This document shows, one piece after another, positions 44,879-54,234 of a stretch of 64,000 bases of DNA. The notes beneath the pieces are model-generated. The model saw only the letters and a list, made by a program, of their open reading frames with translations. It had not been told where the DNA came from and searched no databases. The translations under genes and the position numbers were made by a program. Origin of the DNA: Pantoea agglomerans NBRC 102470 (GTDB taxonomy: Bacteria; Pseudomonadota; Gammaproteobacteria; Enterobacterales; Enterobacteriaceae). Location: contig NZ_BCZA01000008.1 of NCBI RefSeq assembly GCF_001598475.1, positions 1 to 64,000 on the forward strand, in the 5' to 3' direction. Position 1 is the first letter of the stretch; each line of letters opens with the position of its first letter.

Positions 44879-46055
44879 AAGTGAAAGTACCCAAAGCCGC
44901 CTCTCCGGCACGCCGGGCAAACCGTCACCGGGCAGGTTCACACTGCCTAATCTGCAGGTTCTGGTGATGCTGGGCGCAATTGTGCTGATTGCCCTGTTCT
45001 TTACCTGGACCACAGACGGCTCGTGGCTCAGTGCGCGTAACGTCTCCAACCTGCTGCGTCAGACCGCCATCACCGGCATTCTGGCCGTGGGTATGGTGTT
45101 CGTGATTATCTCGGCGGAGATCGACCTGTCAGTAGGTTCCATGATGGGCCTGCTGGGTGGCGCGGCGGCGATATTCGACGTCTGGCTCGGCTGGCCGCTG
45201 CCGCTGACCATCGTGGTGACGCTGGTGATGGGATTACTGCTTGGCACGTGGAATGGCTGGTGGGTGGCCTACCGTAAAGTGCCTTCGTTTATCGTGACGC
45301 TGGCGGGAATGCTGGCTTTCCGCGGTATTCTGGTCGGAATTACCGATGGCACTACGGTTGCGCCGATCACGCCAGGCATGTCGCAGATTGGTCAGAGTTA
45401 TCTGCCGGGCGGCGTCGGTTTCGGCTTTGGCTTTGCCGGTCTGGCGTTGTTTATGTTGTGGCAGTGGCGGCTGCGGCTGCGTCGTCAGCAGCTCGGACTG
45501 GCGCAGGGCGCAGCCAGCGGCACCGTCGGGCGTCAGGCGATCACCGCCATCTTAGTGCTGGGTGCCATCTGGTTGCTCAACGACTATCGCGGCGTGCCAA
45601 CGCCAGTGTTACTGCTGGCCGTGCTGTTGCTGGCGGGCATGTTTATGGCAACCCGCACTGCTTTTGGCCGTCGTATCTACGCCATCGGCGGCAACATTGA
45701 TGCTGCGCGCCTGTCTGGCATTAACGTGGCGCGCACCAAGCTGGCGGTGTTTGCCATCAACGGTGTGATGGTGGCGATTGCCGGGCTGATCCTCAGTTCA
45801 CGACTGGGCGCAGGCTCGCCGTCGGCGGGTAACATTGCGGAACTCGACGCTATCGCCGCCTGTGTCATCGGCGGCACCAGCCTGGCGGGTGGCGTAGGTT
45901 CGGTTGCGGGCGCAGTCATGGGGGCGTTTATTATGGCCTCGCTGGATAACGGCATGAGCATGATGGATGTGCCGACTTTCTGGCAGTACATCGTCAAAGG
46001 CGCGATTCTGCTGCTGGCGGTGTGGATGGATACGGCAACGCGGCGTCGGGTGTAA
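44871..46055 (+). CDS. xylH: D-xylose ABC transporter permease
   Basis: A 394-residue permease with about ten membrane segments, the CUT2 motifs [20 protein letters not shown] and [19 protein letters not shown], and an end ([10 protein letters not shown]) like that of E. coli. I take ATG 44871, eight bases after GGAG, which overlaps xylG by 8 bases; a GTG three codons earlier is possible. Confidence 0.94.
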   Translation: MLKSESTQSRLSGTPGKPSPGRFTLPNLQVLVMLGAIVLIALFFTWTTDGSWLSARNVSNLLRQTAITGILAVGMVFVIISAEIDLSVGSMMGLLGGAAAIFDVWLGWPLPLTIVVTLVMGLLLGTWNGWWVAYRKVPSFIVTLAGMLAFRGILVGITDGTTVAPITPGMSQIGQSYLPGGVGFGFGFAGLALFMLWQWRLRLRRQQLGLAQGAASGTVGRQAITAILVLGAIWLLNDYRGVPTPVLLLAVLLLAGMFMATRTAFGRRIYAIGGNIDAARLSGINVARTKLAVFAINGVMVAIAGLILSSRLGAGSPSAGNIAELDAIAACVIGGTSLAGGVGSVAGAVMGAFIMASLDNGMSMMDVPTFWQYIVKGAILLLAVWMDTATRRRV

Positions 46056-46148
46056 TCGCGCGGGCGATCACATTGTGGCGCAAACAATTTTTTTGCCCCT
46101 TTCAGCCGTGTTATGCAATGCGCTGAGGATTTAAGGGAACGCGCCATC

Positions 46149-47327
46149 ATGCATGAGAAACGCTATCGCATTACCCTGCTGTTTAACGCCAACAAAGTGT
46201 ATGACCGTCAGGTTGTGGAGGGCGTCGGTGAGTATCTGCAGGCTTCGCAGACTGACTGGGATATCTTCATCGAAGAAGATTTCCGCTGCCGCATCGACAA
46301 CATCCGGGAGTGGCTGGGCGATGGGGTGATCGCCGATTACGACGATCGCTCTATCGAAACCCTGCTGTCGAATGTCTCCGTGCCGATTGTCGGCGTTGGC
46401 GGCTCTTACCACCGGCAGGAGGATTATCCGCCGGTGCACTACATTGCCACTGACAACGCCGCGCTGGTGGAGAAAGCCTTTCTGCATCTGAAAGAGAAGG
46501 GCATTAACCGCTTCGCCTTTTATGGTTTACCGGTCTCCAGCGGCAAGCGCTGGGCACAGGAGCGTGAACAGGCGTTTCGCCAGCTGGTGGGACGTGAGCG
46601 CTATCAGGGCGTGGTCTATCAGGGCATGGAAACCGCGCCGGAAAACTGGCAGCACGCCCAGAACCGTCTCGCCGACTGGCTGCAGACACTGCCGCCGCAA
46701 ACCGGCATTATCGCCGTCACGGATTCACGGGCGCGACACCTGCTGCAGGCGTGCGAACACCTGAAAATACCGGTGCCGGAGAAGCTTACGGTGATCGGGA
46801 TTGATAATGAGGAGCTGACCCGCTATCTGTCACGCGTGGCGCTCTCGTCCGTGGCGCAGGGCTCGCGACAGATGGGCTATCAGGCGGCCAAACTGCTGCA
46901 TCGGCTGCTGGATAAGCAGCCCTTACCGCTTCAGCGCATTCTGGTACCGCCGGTGAAAGTCATCGCCCGGCGCTCTACCGACTTCCGCTCGCTGCGCGAT
47001 CCGGCGGTGATTCAGGCGATGCACTACATCCGCTTCAACGCCTGTAAGGGGATTAAAGTGGAGCAGGTGCTGGATGCAGTCGGGCTGTCGCGCTCTAATC
47101 TGGAAAAACGCTTTCGGGATGAGACCGGCGACACCCTCCATGCGATGATCCACCGTGAAAAACTGGAAAAAGCGCGCGAACTGCTGGCCTCTTCATCGCT
47201 CAACATCAACGAGATATCGCAGATGTGCGGCTATCCTTCGCTGCAATACTTCTATTCGGTCTTCCGCAAAAGCTACGACACCACGCCAAAAGAGTATCGC
47301 CAGCATTTTGGGGAGAATGTGTTGTAG
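46149..47327 (+). CDS. xylR: xylose operon activator XylR (AraC family)
   Basis: A 392-residue activator, the same length as in E. coli. The N-terminal type I periplasmic-binding-like domain binds xylose (RITLLFNANKVYDRQVVEGVGEYLQ), and the C-terminal AraC domain has two helix-turn-helices (GIKVEQVLDAVGLSRSNLEKRF and NINEISQMCGYPSLQYFYSVFRK). The longer frame upstream is not conserved. It follows xylH by about 90 bases and acts on the xylA-xylF region. Confidence 0.95.
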   Translation: MHEKRYRITLLFNANKVYDRQVVEGVGEYLQASQTDWDIFIEEDFRCRIDNIREWLGDGVIADYDDRSIETLLSNVSVPIVGVGGSYHRQEDYPPVHYIATDNAALVEKAFLHLKEKGINRFAFYGLPVSSGKRWAQEREQAFRQLVGRERYQGVVYQGMETAPENWQHAQNRLADWLQTLPPQTGIIAVTDSRARHLLQACEHLKIPVPEKLTVIGIDNEELTRYLSRVALSSVAQGSRQMGYQAAKLLHRLLDKQPLPLQRILVPPVKVIARRSTDFRSLRDPAVIQAMHYIRFNACKGIKVEQVLDAVGLSRSNLEKRFRDETGDTLHAMIHREKLEKARELLASSSLNINEISQMCGYPSLQYFYSVFRKSYDTTPKEYRQHFGENVL

Positions 47328-47385
47328 CAGGAAGCGTTCAGTCTGAGGTGGATGGATACCGGATGAATCAGGGCGGCTTGAGCCA

Positions 47386-48519
47386 CTAGATCATCCGCTG
47401 CTCACTCTGCTCCAGCACCGCCAGCGCCAGCCCGTTGGCCGGATCGATCCGCTGCTCAGGAAAGTGCAGCAGGGTATGTGCGGCGGTAAAGGCCAGCGCG
47501 TTGCCGTGTGCGGTAGTGCGCACCGCCTTGCAGAAGACTTCACTGGCGTTCCACGGACAATCAATGATGATGGTGGCGGGATTGAGCAGCAGCATAATCT
47601 GACTCAGCGCCGCACCCAGATAGCCACCCGCCTGCGCCATCACCTCATCCACCACCCGTGGCGCGCTGTCGCGGTTCTGCCAGCTCAGGCCAGGCTGACG
47701 CTGCGCCAGCTGCTGTTTAACCGCAGGCTGGCTGACCAGCGCTTCCAGGCAACCGCGGCGGCCACAGCTGCAACGCGGGCCGTCGGGCTGGACAACCAGA
47801 TGTCCCGCCTCGCCCGCCGTCCAGCTGTGCCCGGTAAATACTTCGCCATGCTGTACCAGTGCGCCGCCAATTCCCTCGGAAATACGCAGATAAAAGTGAC
47901 CGCTCTCCACAGATAATCCACGTAGCTGTACCGCCAGCAGCGCAGCGGCTTTGACATTATTCATAATGCGGATGGGGAGACTGACGTGCTTACTCAGCGC
48001 GCCCAGCAGGTCAACATCCTGCCATTCGAGGGGCAATGAAATATGCATCCAGCCGCGCCGGGGATCGACGATACCGGGAAAACCCAGGCCAATGCCGAGC
48101 AAATCAGGATAGCTTTTCATCAGTTCCCGGCACAGCATCGCCAGCTCAGCCAGCAGTCGGGTCGGGTTACTGGTATCGGTGCGCAGCGTCTTTTCAGCCA
48201 GCACCTGTGAAAAATAGTCGCAGACCCGCCAGTGGATAACGTTGCGTTCCACCATGATGCCTGCGCTCTTGAGCTTTTCCGGTCGCAGGGTAATCCCGAT
48301 TTTAGGCCGTCCGGCGGACGCGACGCTGACCGGCCCCAGCTCCTCTATCAGACCCTGCTCCAGCAGGTCATCAATGATTAAGGAGACGGTATTTTTGCTG
48401 AGTGTCAGCGCCTCCGCCAGATCCTGACGCGACGTCACGCGCAGCTTACGCAGCTGAGTCATCACCCGTTTCTGGTTATTCAGTCGCAGTAGTGCAGGGC
48501 CTTTGCCGTTCGTTTTCAT
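47386..48519 (-). CDS. ROK-family transcriptional regulator
   Basis: A 377-residue protein with an N-terminal winged helix (SRQDLAEALTLSKNTVSLIIDDLLEQGLIEE) and a ROK sugar-binding domain. The ROK zinc motif CSCGRRGCLEAL and LGIGLGFPGIVDP are intact. This is the NagC/Mlc/XylR(ROK) type of repressor. It is convergent with xylR, so it is not in the xyl operon, and the flanking genes give no clear target. I start at ATG 48519; the frame is open to 48579 but that part does not look like the family. Confidence 0.75.
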   Translation of the reverse strand: MKTNGKGPALLRLNNQKRVMTQLRKLRVTSRQDLAEALTLSKNTVSLIIDDLLEQGLIEELGPVSVASAGRPKIGITLRPEKLKSAGIMVERNVIHWRVCDYFSQVLAEKTLRTDTSNPTRLLAELAMLCRELMKSYPDLLGIGLGFPGIVDPRRGWMHISLPLEWQDVDLLGALSKHVSLPIRIMNNVKAAALLAVQLRGLSVESGHFYLRISEGIGGALVQHGEVFTGHSWTAGEAGHLVVQPDGPRCSCGRRGCLEALVSQPAVKQQLAQRQPGLSWQNRDSAPRVVDEVMAQAGGYLGAALSQIMLLLNPATIIIDCPWNASEVFCKAVRTTAHGNALAFTAAHTLLHFPEQRIDPANGLALAVLEQSEQRMI

Positions 48520-48729
48520 TACGGGTTCACTCAACAGAGGAGTAAGAATTGAGTGTATCAGCCCATACGTATTCCACATCCCACACTTTTGCGGGCGGTT
48601 TCACACAACCCGATCGCCTGTGGCTAAGATCGTGACCGCGATCAGATCGTGGGATTAACGCCGGGTTTTTCTGCTGCACCAACGGCCGAACGTCGGAATG
48701 ATCCTGACTCAGCGCTGCCGGGTCACTGT

Positions 48730-49470
48730 TTAATATTCGTCGCCGCGTACCCGACTGCGATAGCTTTCCCAGTCGAAGCGCACCCACAGGCTGTTGCCAA
48801 GGCGCATACGGTCCATGACACGTTCGCCCAGCAGCGTATTCATGCCCGCATGGTCGAGGTTGGATAACATGCCGGTCGGGCGTTTCGAGGAGGATCGGCG
48901 ATCGACAATCTGGTTAATAATCACTTTTTCGTAGCGCGATTCACTCTGCATACCGATCTCATCAATCACCAGCAAATCAACACTGCTGAGATCCTGAATC
49001 AGCCGCTCTTCGGTAATGCCGCTGCTGCCGCTGAAGGTGCCCTTCATGCTCGACATCAAATCAGCAACCGTCACGATCAGCACGCTTTTACCGCGCAGGA
49101 TCAGGTCGTTGCCAATCGCGGCGGCCAGATGGTTTTTACCGGTGCCGGGACGGCCTGAAAAGACAAAACTGGCGATGCTGCCATCAAATTCAGCGGCATA
49201 CTGACGCGCCAGTTCCAGCGCCTTGCGCTGTCCCTCATTCTCTACCCGGTAATTATCAAATGAGCAGTTCATATGCAGCTCGCGAATGCCGGAACGGCCC
49301 ATTACGCGCTGCATTTTCATTGCGCGATTCTCACGCACAATCGCCTCTGATCGCAGGCGACCCTGCTCCTGATTCCACGCCAGTAGCTCTTCGCCATTGG
49401 CAAATTTAGGACGTGTGCCTGCGGGCATCATTTTTTTCAGACGGTTAAAGAGATCGTTTGGCGTTTTCAT
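48730..49470 (-). CDS. dnaC: helicase loader DnaC
   Basis: A 246-residue AAA+ protein (E. coli 245) that loads the DnaB helicase at oriC and in restart. Walker A SGRPGTGKN, Walker B LLVIDEIG, and GERVMDRMRLGNSLWVRFDWESYRSRV are intact, as is the N-terminal DnaB-binding part. The start overlaps the dnaT stop by one base (TGATG); an ATG directly before is also in frame. Confidence 0.96.
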   Translation of the reverse strand: MKTPNDLFNRLKKMMPAGTRPKFANGEELLAWNQEQGRLRSEAIVRENRAMKMQRVMGRSGIRELHMNCSFDNYRVENEGQRKALELARQYAAEFDGSIASFVFSGRPGTGKNHLAAAIGNDLILRGKSVLIVTVADLMSSMKGTFSGSSGITEERLIQDLSSVDLLVIDEIGMQSESRYEKVIINQIVDRRSSSKRPTGMLSNLDHAGMNTLLGERVMDRMRLGNSLWVRFDWESYRSRVRGDEY

Positions 49471-50006
49471 CATTCACCTCGGAAACCATCGGGAATGGTA
49501 CGGTCAGGATCGGGCAACTGCGTGATATCACGCTTCGGTTGCCCGCCGTTTGCGGCACGGTTCATCTGAATGCTGCGTGCCAGTTTCTGTTGCCACTGTA
49601 CATGATGGAACATCCGGCCTTCCGCCTGCCAGTAAGCCACAAAGGCCGCCAGCTCGCTGGGGGTCACCGGTTCACCCAGCGCCACACCCCAGATCGCGGC
49701 CTGGCGCGTAAAGTCGGCATCCGGCTGCCAGCCCTGATACATGGCGAACTTACCAGCCGGCGTGTGGATCGCGGCGGGGGAATCGTCATACAGGCTGTCA
49801 TCCAGCGCCACATCATTCGGCTGCCGGGCGGCGGCTTCCAGCGCCAGCAGCTCAGCCAGACGCTTAGGTGTGATGGCGTACATCACCGGCGCATAATTAT
49901 CTAACACCGCCAGCGTGCCCTTTTCCGCCTGCTGCAGGGCAGTCAGCGGATCCTGTCGGAAGGCATCCAGGCCAATGAGCGTTGAAGTTAAGATTTTAGC
50001 TGACAT
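49470..50006 (-). CDS. dnaT: primosomal protein DnaT
   Basis: A 178-residue component of the PriA-PriB-DnaT restart primosome (E. coli 179). The C-terminal domain [15 protein letters not shown]...[18 protein letters not shown]...[13 protein letters not shown] is strongly conserved; the N-terminal third is more variable, as usual. Operon with dnaC through overlapping stop and start. Confidence 0.94.
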   Translation of the reverse strand: MSAKILTSTLIGLDAFRQDPLTALQQAEKGTLAVLDNYAPVMYAITPKRLAELLALEAAARQPNDVALDDSLYDDSPAAIHTPAGKFAMYQGWQPDADFTRQAAIWGVALGEPVTPSELAAFVAYWQAEGRMFHHVQWQQKLARSIQMNRAANGGQPKRDITQLPDPDRTIPDGFRGE

Positions 50007-50117
50007 GAAAAGACCTGAGGTTAACGAACACCTTGCGCCGGGAACCCGTCGCCGACGCAGAAGTGTTTATTGTACCTTTTTTAATGATGCGGATCGCTTA
50101 AAAAGCAAGAGTGCGGA

Positions 50118-50798
50118 TCAGTGCGAGGTGACCGGAGAAGTGGCGTGACGGGCCGGTGCAGATTCGGTGGCGTGCACGCTGACGGCCGCGGCGGCCGGAC
50201 GGGTCTGCCATAGATAGCGAACCGAGGCCAGCCAGCACAGGCCGTAACCCAGCAGTTCGGTGCCCTCTTCGGCCATGTTTTTCACCACGCGGTTGTAATC
50301 TCCCAGCATCAGGTGCTGCCACAACGCATGAATACCAAACAGTCGTGAGAAGACCAGCACCACTAAAAAGCCGGAGGCCATCACCGGCCAGCTGCGGTGC
50401 TGCAGCAGCCTGGCCAGCGCATGCAGGGTTTTTTTCGGCGTTCGCAGCGCGACGGCCAGACAACCGGCCGTCACCGCCAGGGCGAACCAGATCCAGCTGC
50501 CATGCTGGATAGCATCAAACACAAAGTCGAGCTCACGGATCAGCATACAGCTATAGAAGCCCGCCACTAAGGTCAGCGCGCCGCGCTGAGCCGGACGGCG
50601 CTGGGCCGCAATAAAGAACAGGGCGGCAATCACCGCCAGCATGATTTCCTGGGTGGTTTCAGTAAAAGAAGTTTCGTGCAGCGCATCATTCATCCAGGCC
50701 ACATCAATATAGATGGGCAATATCATCAGAGCGAGAAAGAGTGCTGCCAGTATGAAGACCGTCATTTCACGGCCAATAATTGTCAAATCGTTGCGCAT
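50118..50798 (-). CDS. putative inner membrane protein, function unknown
   Basis: A 226-residue protein I do not recognise. It shows about six hydrophobic segments: near 13-35, 50-66, 76-90, 100-118, 138-156 and 180-196. The C-terminal 25 residues are polar, Ala/Ser/Thr/His-rich and probably cytoplasmic. A conserved-looking stretch with charged residues in the membrane (MLIRELDFVFDAI, about 85-97) may be functional. It lies upstream of dnaT on the same strand but with a 110-base gap, so a shared operon is uncertain. Confidence 0.6.
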   Translation of the reverse strand: MRNDLTIIGREMTVFILAALFLALMILPIYIDVAWMNDALHETSFTETTQEIMLAVIAALFFIAAQRRPAQRGALTLVAGFYSCMLIRELDFVFDAIQHGSWIWFALAVTAGCLAVALRTPKKTLHALARLLQHRSWPVMASGFLVVLVFSRLFGIHALWQHLMLGDYNRVVKNMAEEGTELLGYGLCWLASVRYLWQTRPAAAAVSVHATESAPARHATSPVTSH

Positions 50799-50873
50799 AG
50801 TGTTACCAGTATAATGATTAGCGGACTCATTATATTTTAAACGCCCGATTCCCTTTCTCTTTTCATGCCCCGG

Positions 50874-51560
50874 TCAGAAGCTGGCGCTGAAGCCAAAGGT
50901 ATAAAGTTGCTGCTCCTGGTTATTCAGCGCTTCGCTTTGTGAAAACGCGGCGAAAGCCGCCAGATTATCGTTCAGAGGCACTTGTGCACCGATGCTCAGA
51001 TCGATGCCTTCGGACTGATCGGTGCCGTTCGTCGCCTCACGCCGGGGATTCTGCGGCGTGTCTGCCAGCAGATAGTGATAACTCAGCTGCGCCCAGGGCG
51101 ATATCCATCCCTGCTGTGAATCGATGCGCCAGCCGACGCTGGCGCTCTGCTCACGACTCTGCTGATCGCTGTAGTCACATTGCAGACAGTTCATCTGCTG
51201 CGGATCAACGGCATACTGCGCCACCGGCCCGGTGGTAAATGACGGGGCAATGGGCAGGTCAACCCCAGCCCGATAGCGTTTTCCCAGCGGGGTGGTGCCT
51301 ACGCTGCCGGTTTCACTGTGGACGGCGATGGGTGACGCGGTGGGAGAGTTGATGGCGGCTTCAAACAGGGCGCGGCTCTCATCGCTGAAGGCGAGTGGCG
51401 TCAGGGCGATCTTCTCCGCCAGAATCGTATCGTAGTCGGGCAGAAAGTCGGGATGTTGAGGCGCAGAGATGCCGCCGCGCGCAAAAGTCGGTTGCGTTAA
51501 GATTAACAGCCATACAGCACAGCAGATCCGCAGACCTTTCCAACCGCTTCTCGGCAACAT
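50874..51560 (-). CDS. secreted protein with autotransporter-type C-terminal barrel
   Basis: A 228-residue protein with a signal peptide (cleavage near FA-RGG, about residue 28). The C-terminal half has alternating amphipathic strands and ends in a terminal Phe (LYTFGFSASF), as in autotransporter barrels such as those of GDSL esterases; GWISPWAQLSYHY and LNDNLAAFAAFSQSEA look like barrel strands. It is too short for a full 12-strand barrel plus passenger. It could be a small outer-membrane protein or a truncated autotransporter remnant. A Cys pair (CLQC) sits before the strands. Start at 51560 after GGAG. Confidence 0.55.
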   Translation of the reverse strand: MLPRSGWKGLRICCAVWLLILTQPTFARGGISAPQHPDFLPDYDTILAEKIALTPLAFSDESRALFEAAINSPTASPIAVHSETGSVGTTPLGKRYRAGVDLPIAPSFTTGPVAQYAVDPQQMNCLQCDYSDQQSREQSASVGWRIDSQQGWISPWAQLSYHYLLADTPQNPRREATNGTDQSEGIDLSIGAQVPLNDNLAAFAAFSQSEALNNQEQQLYTFGFSASF

Positions 51561-51713
51561 CGCTTCTCCAGGCAAGGCTGAAGTTATTATCCGGCGTTTA
51601 AATTAAATTTCGGCCCGTCTCTGTTATTTAACCGGTGATCGTTTAACTATCAACCGATTAATTCTAAGATCAAGCGGACCGCTAAAATATTCTCGTTATA
51701 AAGGAACAAAGCG

Positions 51714-52280
51714 ATGCAACGATGTGGTTGGGTAACGCAGGATCCCCTCTATCTGGCTTATCACGACAGGGAGTGGGGTGTGGCACAGAGAGACAAGCGT
51801 GCGCTGTTTGAGATGCTCTGTCTGGAAGGACAGCAGGCGGGGTTATCCTGGATTACCGTGCTGAAAAAGCGGGAAAACTATCGGGCGGCGTTTCACCAGT
51901 TTGATCCGCAGGCCATAGCGTTGATGGATGCGGCAGAGATCGACACGCTGATGCTCAACAGCGGCATTATCCGCCACGCCGGAAAAATCGCGGCGATTAT
52001 CGCCAACGCCCGTGCTTATCTCCAGATGGAAGCAAAAGGGGAGGATTTCAGCCACTTCGTCTGGCAATTTGTCGATAACGTGCAAATCGTTCACCATTAT
52101 CCTGACTATAGCCAGGCTCCCACCACGTCAGAGCAGGCCATTGCGCTCTCGAAGGCGCTAAAGCAGCGTGGTTTCAAATTCATCGGCCCCACAATCTGCT
52201 ACTCCTTTATGCAGGCCTGCGGGCTGATAAACGATCATCAGAGCAACTGTTTTTGCCATCCTGACAACCAAAAGGCGTAA
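51714..52280 (+). CDS. tag: DNA-3-methyladenine glycosylase I
   Basis: A 188-residue base-excision repair enzyme removing 3-methyladenine from DNA. The zinc-binding residues of E. coli Tag are all present at the same positions: Cys4, His17, His175 and Cys179. Helix-hairpin-helix region around MLNSGIIRHAGKIAAII. AAGGA ribosome site. Confidence 0.94.
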   Translation: MQRCGWVTQDPLYLAYHDREWGVAQRDKRALFEMLCLEGQQAGLSWITVLKKRENYRAAFHQFDPQAIALMDAAEIDTLMLNSGIIRHAGKIAAIIANARAYLQMEAKGEDFSHFVWQFVDNVQIVHHYPDYSQAPTTSEQAIALSKALKQRGFKFIGPTICYSFMQACGLINDHQSNCFCHPDNQKA

Positions 52281-52390
52281 TTCCCGCTAAATCAGGATTT
52301 TTCCTCACTACATTCCCGGCCACCAGGCGGCATAATCGTGCCACTTATGGGAAAGGTTTTCCCCTGTGTGTCGAATGTAAGGGAACAAAA

Positions 52391-53053
52391 ATGCAGAAGA
52401 AATTAATCGCCATCACCTTGTTATTAAGCGGCAGTCTGGCCCTGCCAGGTTGTACCACCAATCCTTACACCGGCGAATCTCAGGCGGGTAAGTCAGGTGT
52501 GGGCGCAGGCCTGGGTGCGTTAGTGGGTGCCGGTGTCGGCGTACTCTCCTCGTCGAAGAAAGATCGCCGTAAAGGTGCGCTGATTGGTGCTGCAGGCGGA
52601 GCCGCACTGGGCGGTGGCGTGGGCTACTACATGGATGTGCAGGAAGCGAAACTGCGCGACAAGATGCGCGGTACGGGCGTCAGCGTGACCCGTAATGGCG
52701 ATAACATCGTCCTGAATATGCCAAACAATGTCACCTTCGACTCCAGCAGCAGCAATCTGAAACCTGCCGGCGCGAACACACTGACAGGTGTTTCAATGGT
52801 GCTGAAAGAGTATCCGAAAACCGCGGTAAACGTAGTGGGTTATACCGACAGCACCGGCACCCGCGCGCTGAACACGCGTCTGTCACAGCAGCGTGCTGAA
52901 AGCGTCGCCAGCGCGTTGATCGTGCAGGGTGTTGCCAGCGACCGCCTGCGCACGCAGGGCGCAGGCCCGGATAACCCGGTTGCCAGCAACAGCACCGAAG
53001 CAGGCAAAGCGCAAAATCGTCGTGTTGAGATCACGCTCAGCCCGCTGGGATAA
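52391..53053 (+). CDS. yiaD: OmpA-like lipoprotein YiaD
   Basis: A 220-residue outer-membrane lipoprotein: signal peptide with lipobox LPGC and lipidated Cys21, a glycine-zipper-like region (GAGLGALVGAGVG, GALIGAAGGAALGGGVG; about 37-80), and a C-terminal OmpA domain that binds peptidoglycan (NVVGYTDSTG, LSQQRAESVASAL, QNRRVEI). tag and yiaD are also near each other in E. coli. A terminator follows at once. Confidence 0.92.
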   Translation: MQKKLIAITLLLSGSLALPGCTTNPYTGESQAGKSGVGAGLGALVGAGVGVLSSSKKDRRKGALIGAAGGAALGGGVGYYMDVQEAKLRDKMRGTGVSVTRNGDNIVLNMPNNVTFDSSSSNLKPAGANTLTGVSMVLKEYPKTAVNVVGYTDSTGTRALNTRLSQQRAESVASALIVQGVASDRLRTQGAGPDNPVASNSTEAGKAQNRRVEITLSPLG

Positions 53054-53060
53054 ACGCGGT

Positions 53061-53086
53061 CGCCCCCGCCCGGGGGCGCCTTTTTT
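53061..53086 (+). terminator. yiaD terminator
   Basis: CGCCCCCG-CC-CGGGGGCG, then CC and six T. Starts 8 bases after the yiaD stop. Confidence 0.9.
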
Positions 53087-53157
53087 CTGTAAAGCATCGC
53101 GTTAAAAGTATCAGTAATGTTTCTGCGAATAGAGCCAGCAGAGGCTTTATGGTAGTC

Positions 53158-53174
53158 TGATCAAAAATTGATCA
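53158..53174. promoter_or_regulatory. candidate operator of the LacI-type gene
   Basis: TGATCAA-AAA-TTGATCA is a 7-3-7 perfect inverted repeat ending 14 bases before the start codon of the next gene. It lies where an autoregulatory operator would block transcription or early elongation. Both arms contain GATC, the Dam methylation site. Confidence 0.5.
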
Positions 53175-53188
53175 ATGGACGCCTTCCC

Positions 53189-54169
53189 ATGTCTCTTAAA
53201 GCCATCGCTACGGTTTTAGGTCTTTCCGTAACGACCGTCAGCCGCGCCCTCAATGGTTATCAGGATGTCGCTCAGGAGACGCGTAAACGCATCGAAGAGG
53301 AAGCGCAGCGGCGTGGTTATCGGCCTAATGCGGCGGCCCGGCGTCTGAAAACCGGCCGTGCTAACGCGGTGGGGTTCGTCTACCCGATCGGCGCCTCTCC
53401 CCTGAATGGCAGCGACTTCAGCGACATGCTGCTGGCGCTGGAGCATTACCTTGCCCGTTATGACATTAACCTGCTGTTGCTGGCGGATAAGCAGCAGAGT
53501 CAGGCGACGCTGACACGCCTGCTGCGCAGTGGCGCCGTTGATGCCCTGATCGTCGGCCACACCACGCCAGAAGACAGTCGGCTTCATGCTCTGCTCCAGA
53601 CCAATTTTCGTTTTCTGGCGCTGGGCCGCAGCGATCTGCCATCGACCTATGCGTGGTTTGATGTTGATCACCTTGCCGGTTCACAGCTGGCGGTGGGCTG
53701 GTCGCTGGCGCAGGGACGGCAGCGGATAGCCTGGCTTGGCAGCAATGAAAACAGTACGCGGGTGCGTGACCGGCGTCAGGGTTATCTGACGGCGCTGGGG
53801 GAAGTTACGCCTTACGCGATGGCGGCGGTGGCACCGTCGCGTCGCGCCGGCTATCAGCAAACCCGGGAGTGGCTGGCAGAGGGGCCAGTACCGGAAGTGA
53901 TCATCACCGACTGCGCTGCGCTGGCTGAAGGCGCGGCTCTGGCGCTGCAACTGGCGGGGCGTGCAGCGGGCGAGGGTGCCATTCTGCTGGCGGGCTGGGA
54001 AGGATTGCCGCGAGATGCGATTCTCGATCATCCCATTGTCGCCATTCGCCAGGCGACGCCGCATCAGGCCGGTGAACAGGTGGCTGAAATGGTCATCCGG
54101 CTGATTGATGGCGCACCGCCGGAAACGTTACAGACCCTGTGGCAACCCTGGCTGCAATTACCGGCGTAG
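53189..54169 (+). CDS. LacI-family transcriptional regulator, ligand unknown
   Basis: A 326-residue repressor-type protein. Helix-turn-helix LKAIATVLGLSVTTVSRALNG at the N-terminus, hinge YRPNAAARRLKTGRAN, then a ligand domain. I start at ATG 53189, although no good Shine-Dalgarno sequence is seen there; a TTG at 53168 is open. It lies 65 bases before the next LacI-family gene. The domain does not look like PtxS, RbsR or another regulator I can name, and no sugar gene is attached directly. Confidence 0.75.
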   Translation: MSLKAIATVLGLSVTTVSRALNGYQDVAQETRKRIEEEAQRRGYRPNAAARRLKTGRANAVGFVYPIGASPLNGSDFSDMLLALEHYLARYDINLLLLADKQQSQATLTRLLRSGAVDALIVGHTTPEDSRLHALLQTNFRFLALGRSDLPSTYAWFDVDHLAGSQLAVGWSLAQGRQRIAWLGSNENSTRVRDRRQGYLTALGEVTPYAMAAVAPSRRAGYQQTREWLAEGPVPEVIITDCAALAEGAALALQLAGRAAGEGAILLAGWEGLPRDAILDHPIVAIRQATPHQAGEQVAEMVIRLIDGAPPETLQTLWQPWLQLPA

Positions 54170-54234
54170 CGCTTTTTGCGCCGGGCTTTGCTTGTGCTAG
54201 TCTCTGCCGGGTTTCTTATTACGCAGGATATCTC

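Noticed and set aside
48527..48787. 86-codon minus-strand frame between dnaC and the ROK gene
   Set aside because: Overlaps the end of dnaC in another frame, has no ribosome site and an unlikely composition.
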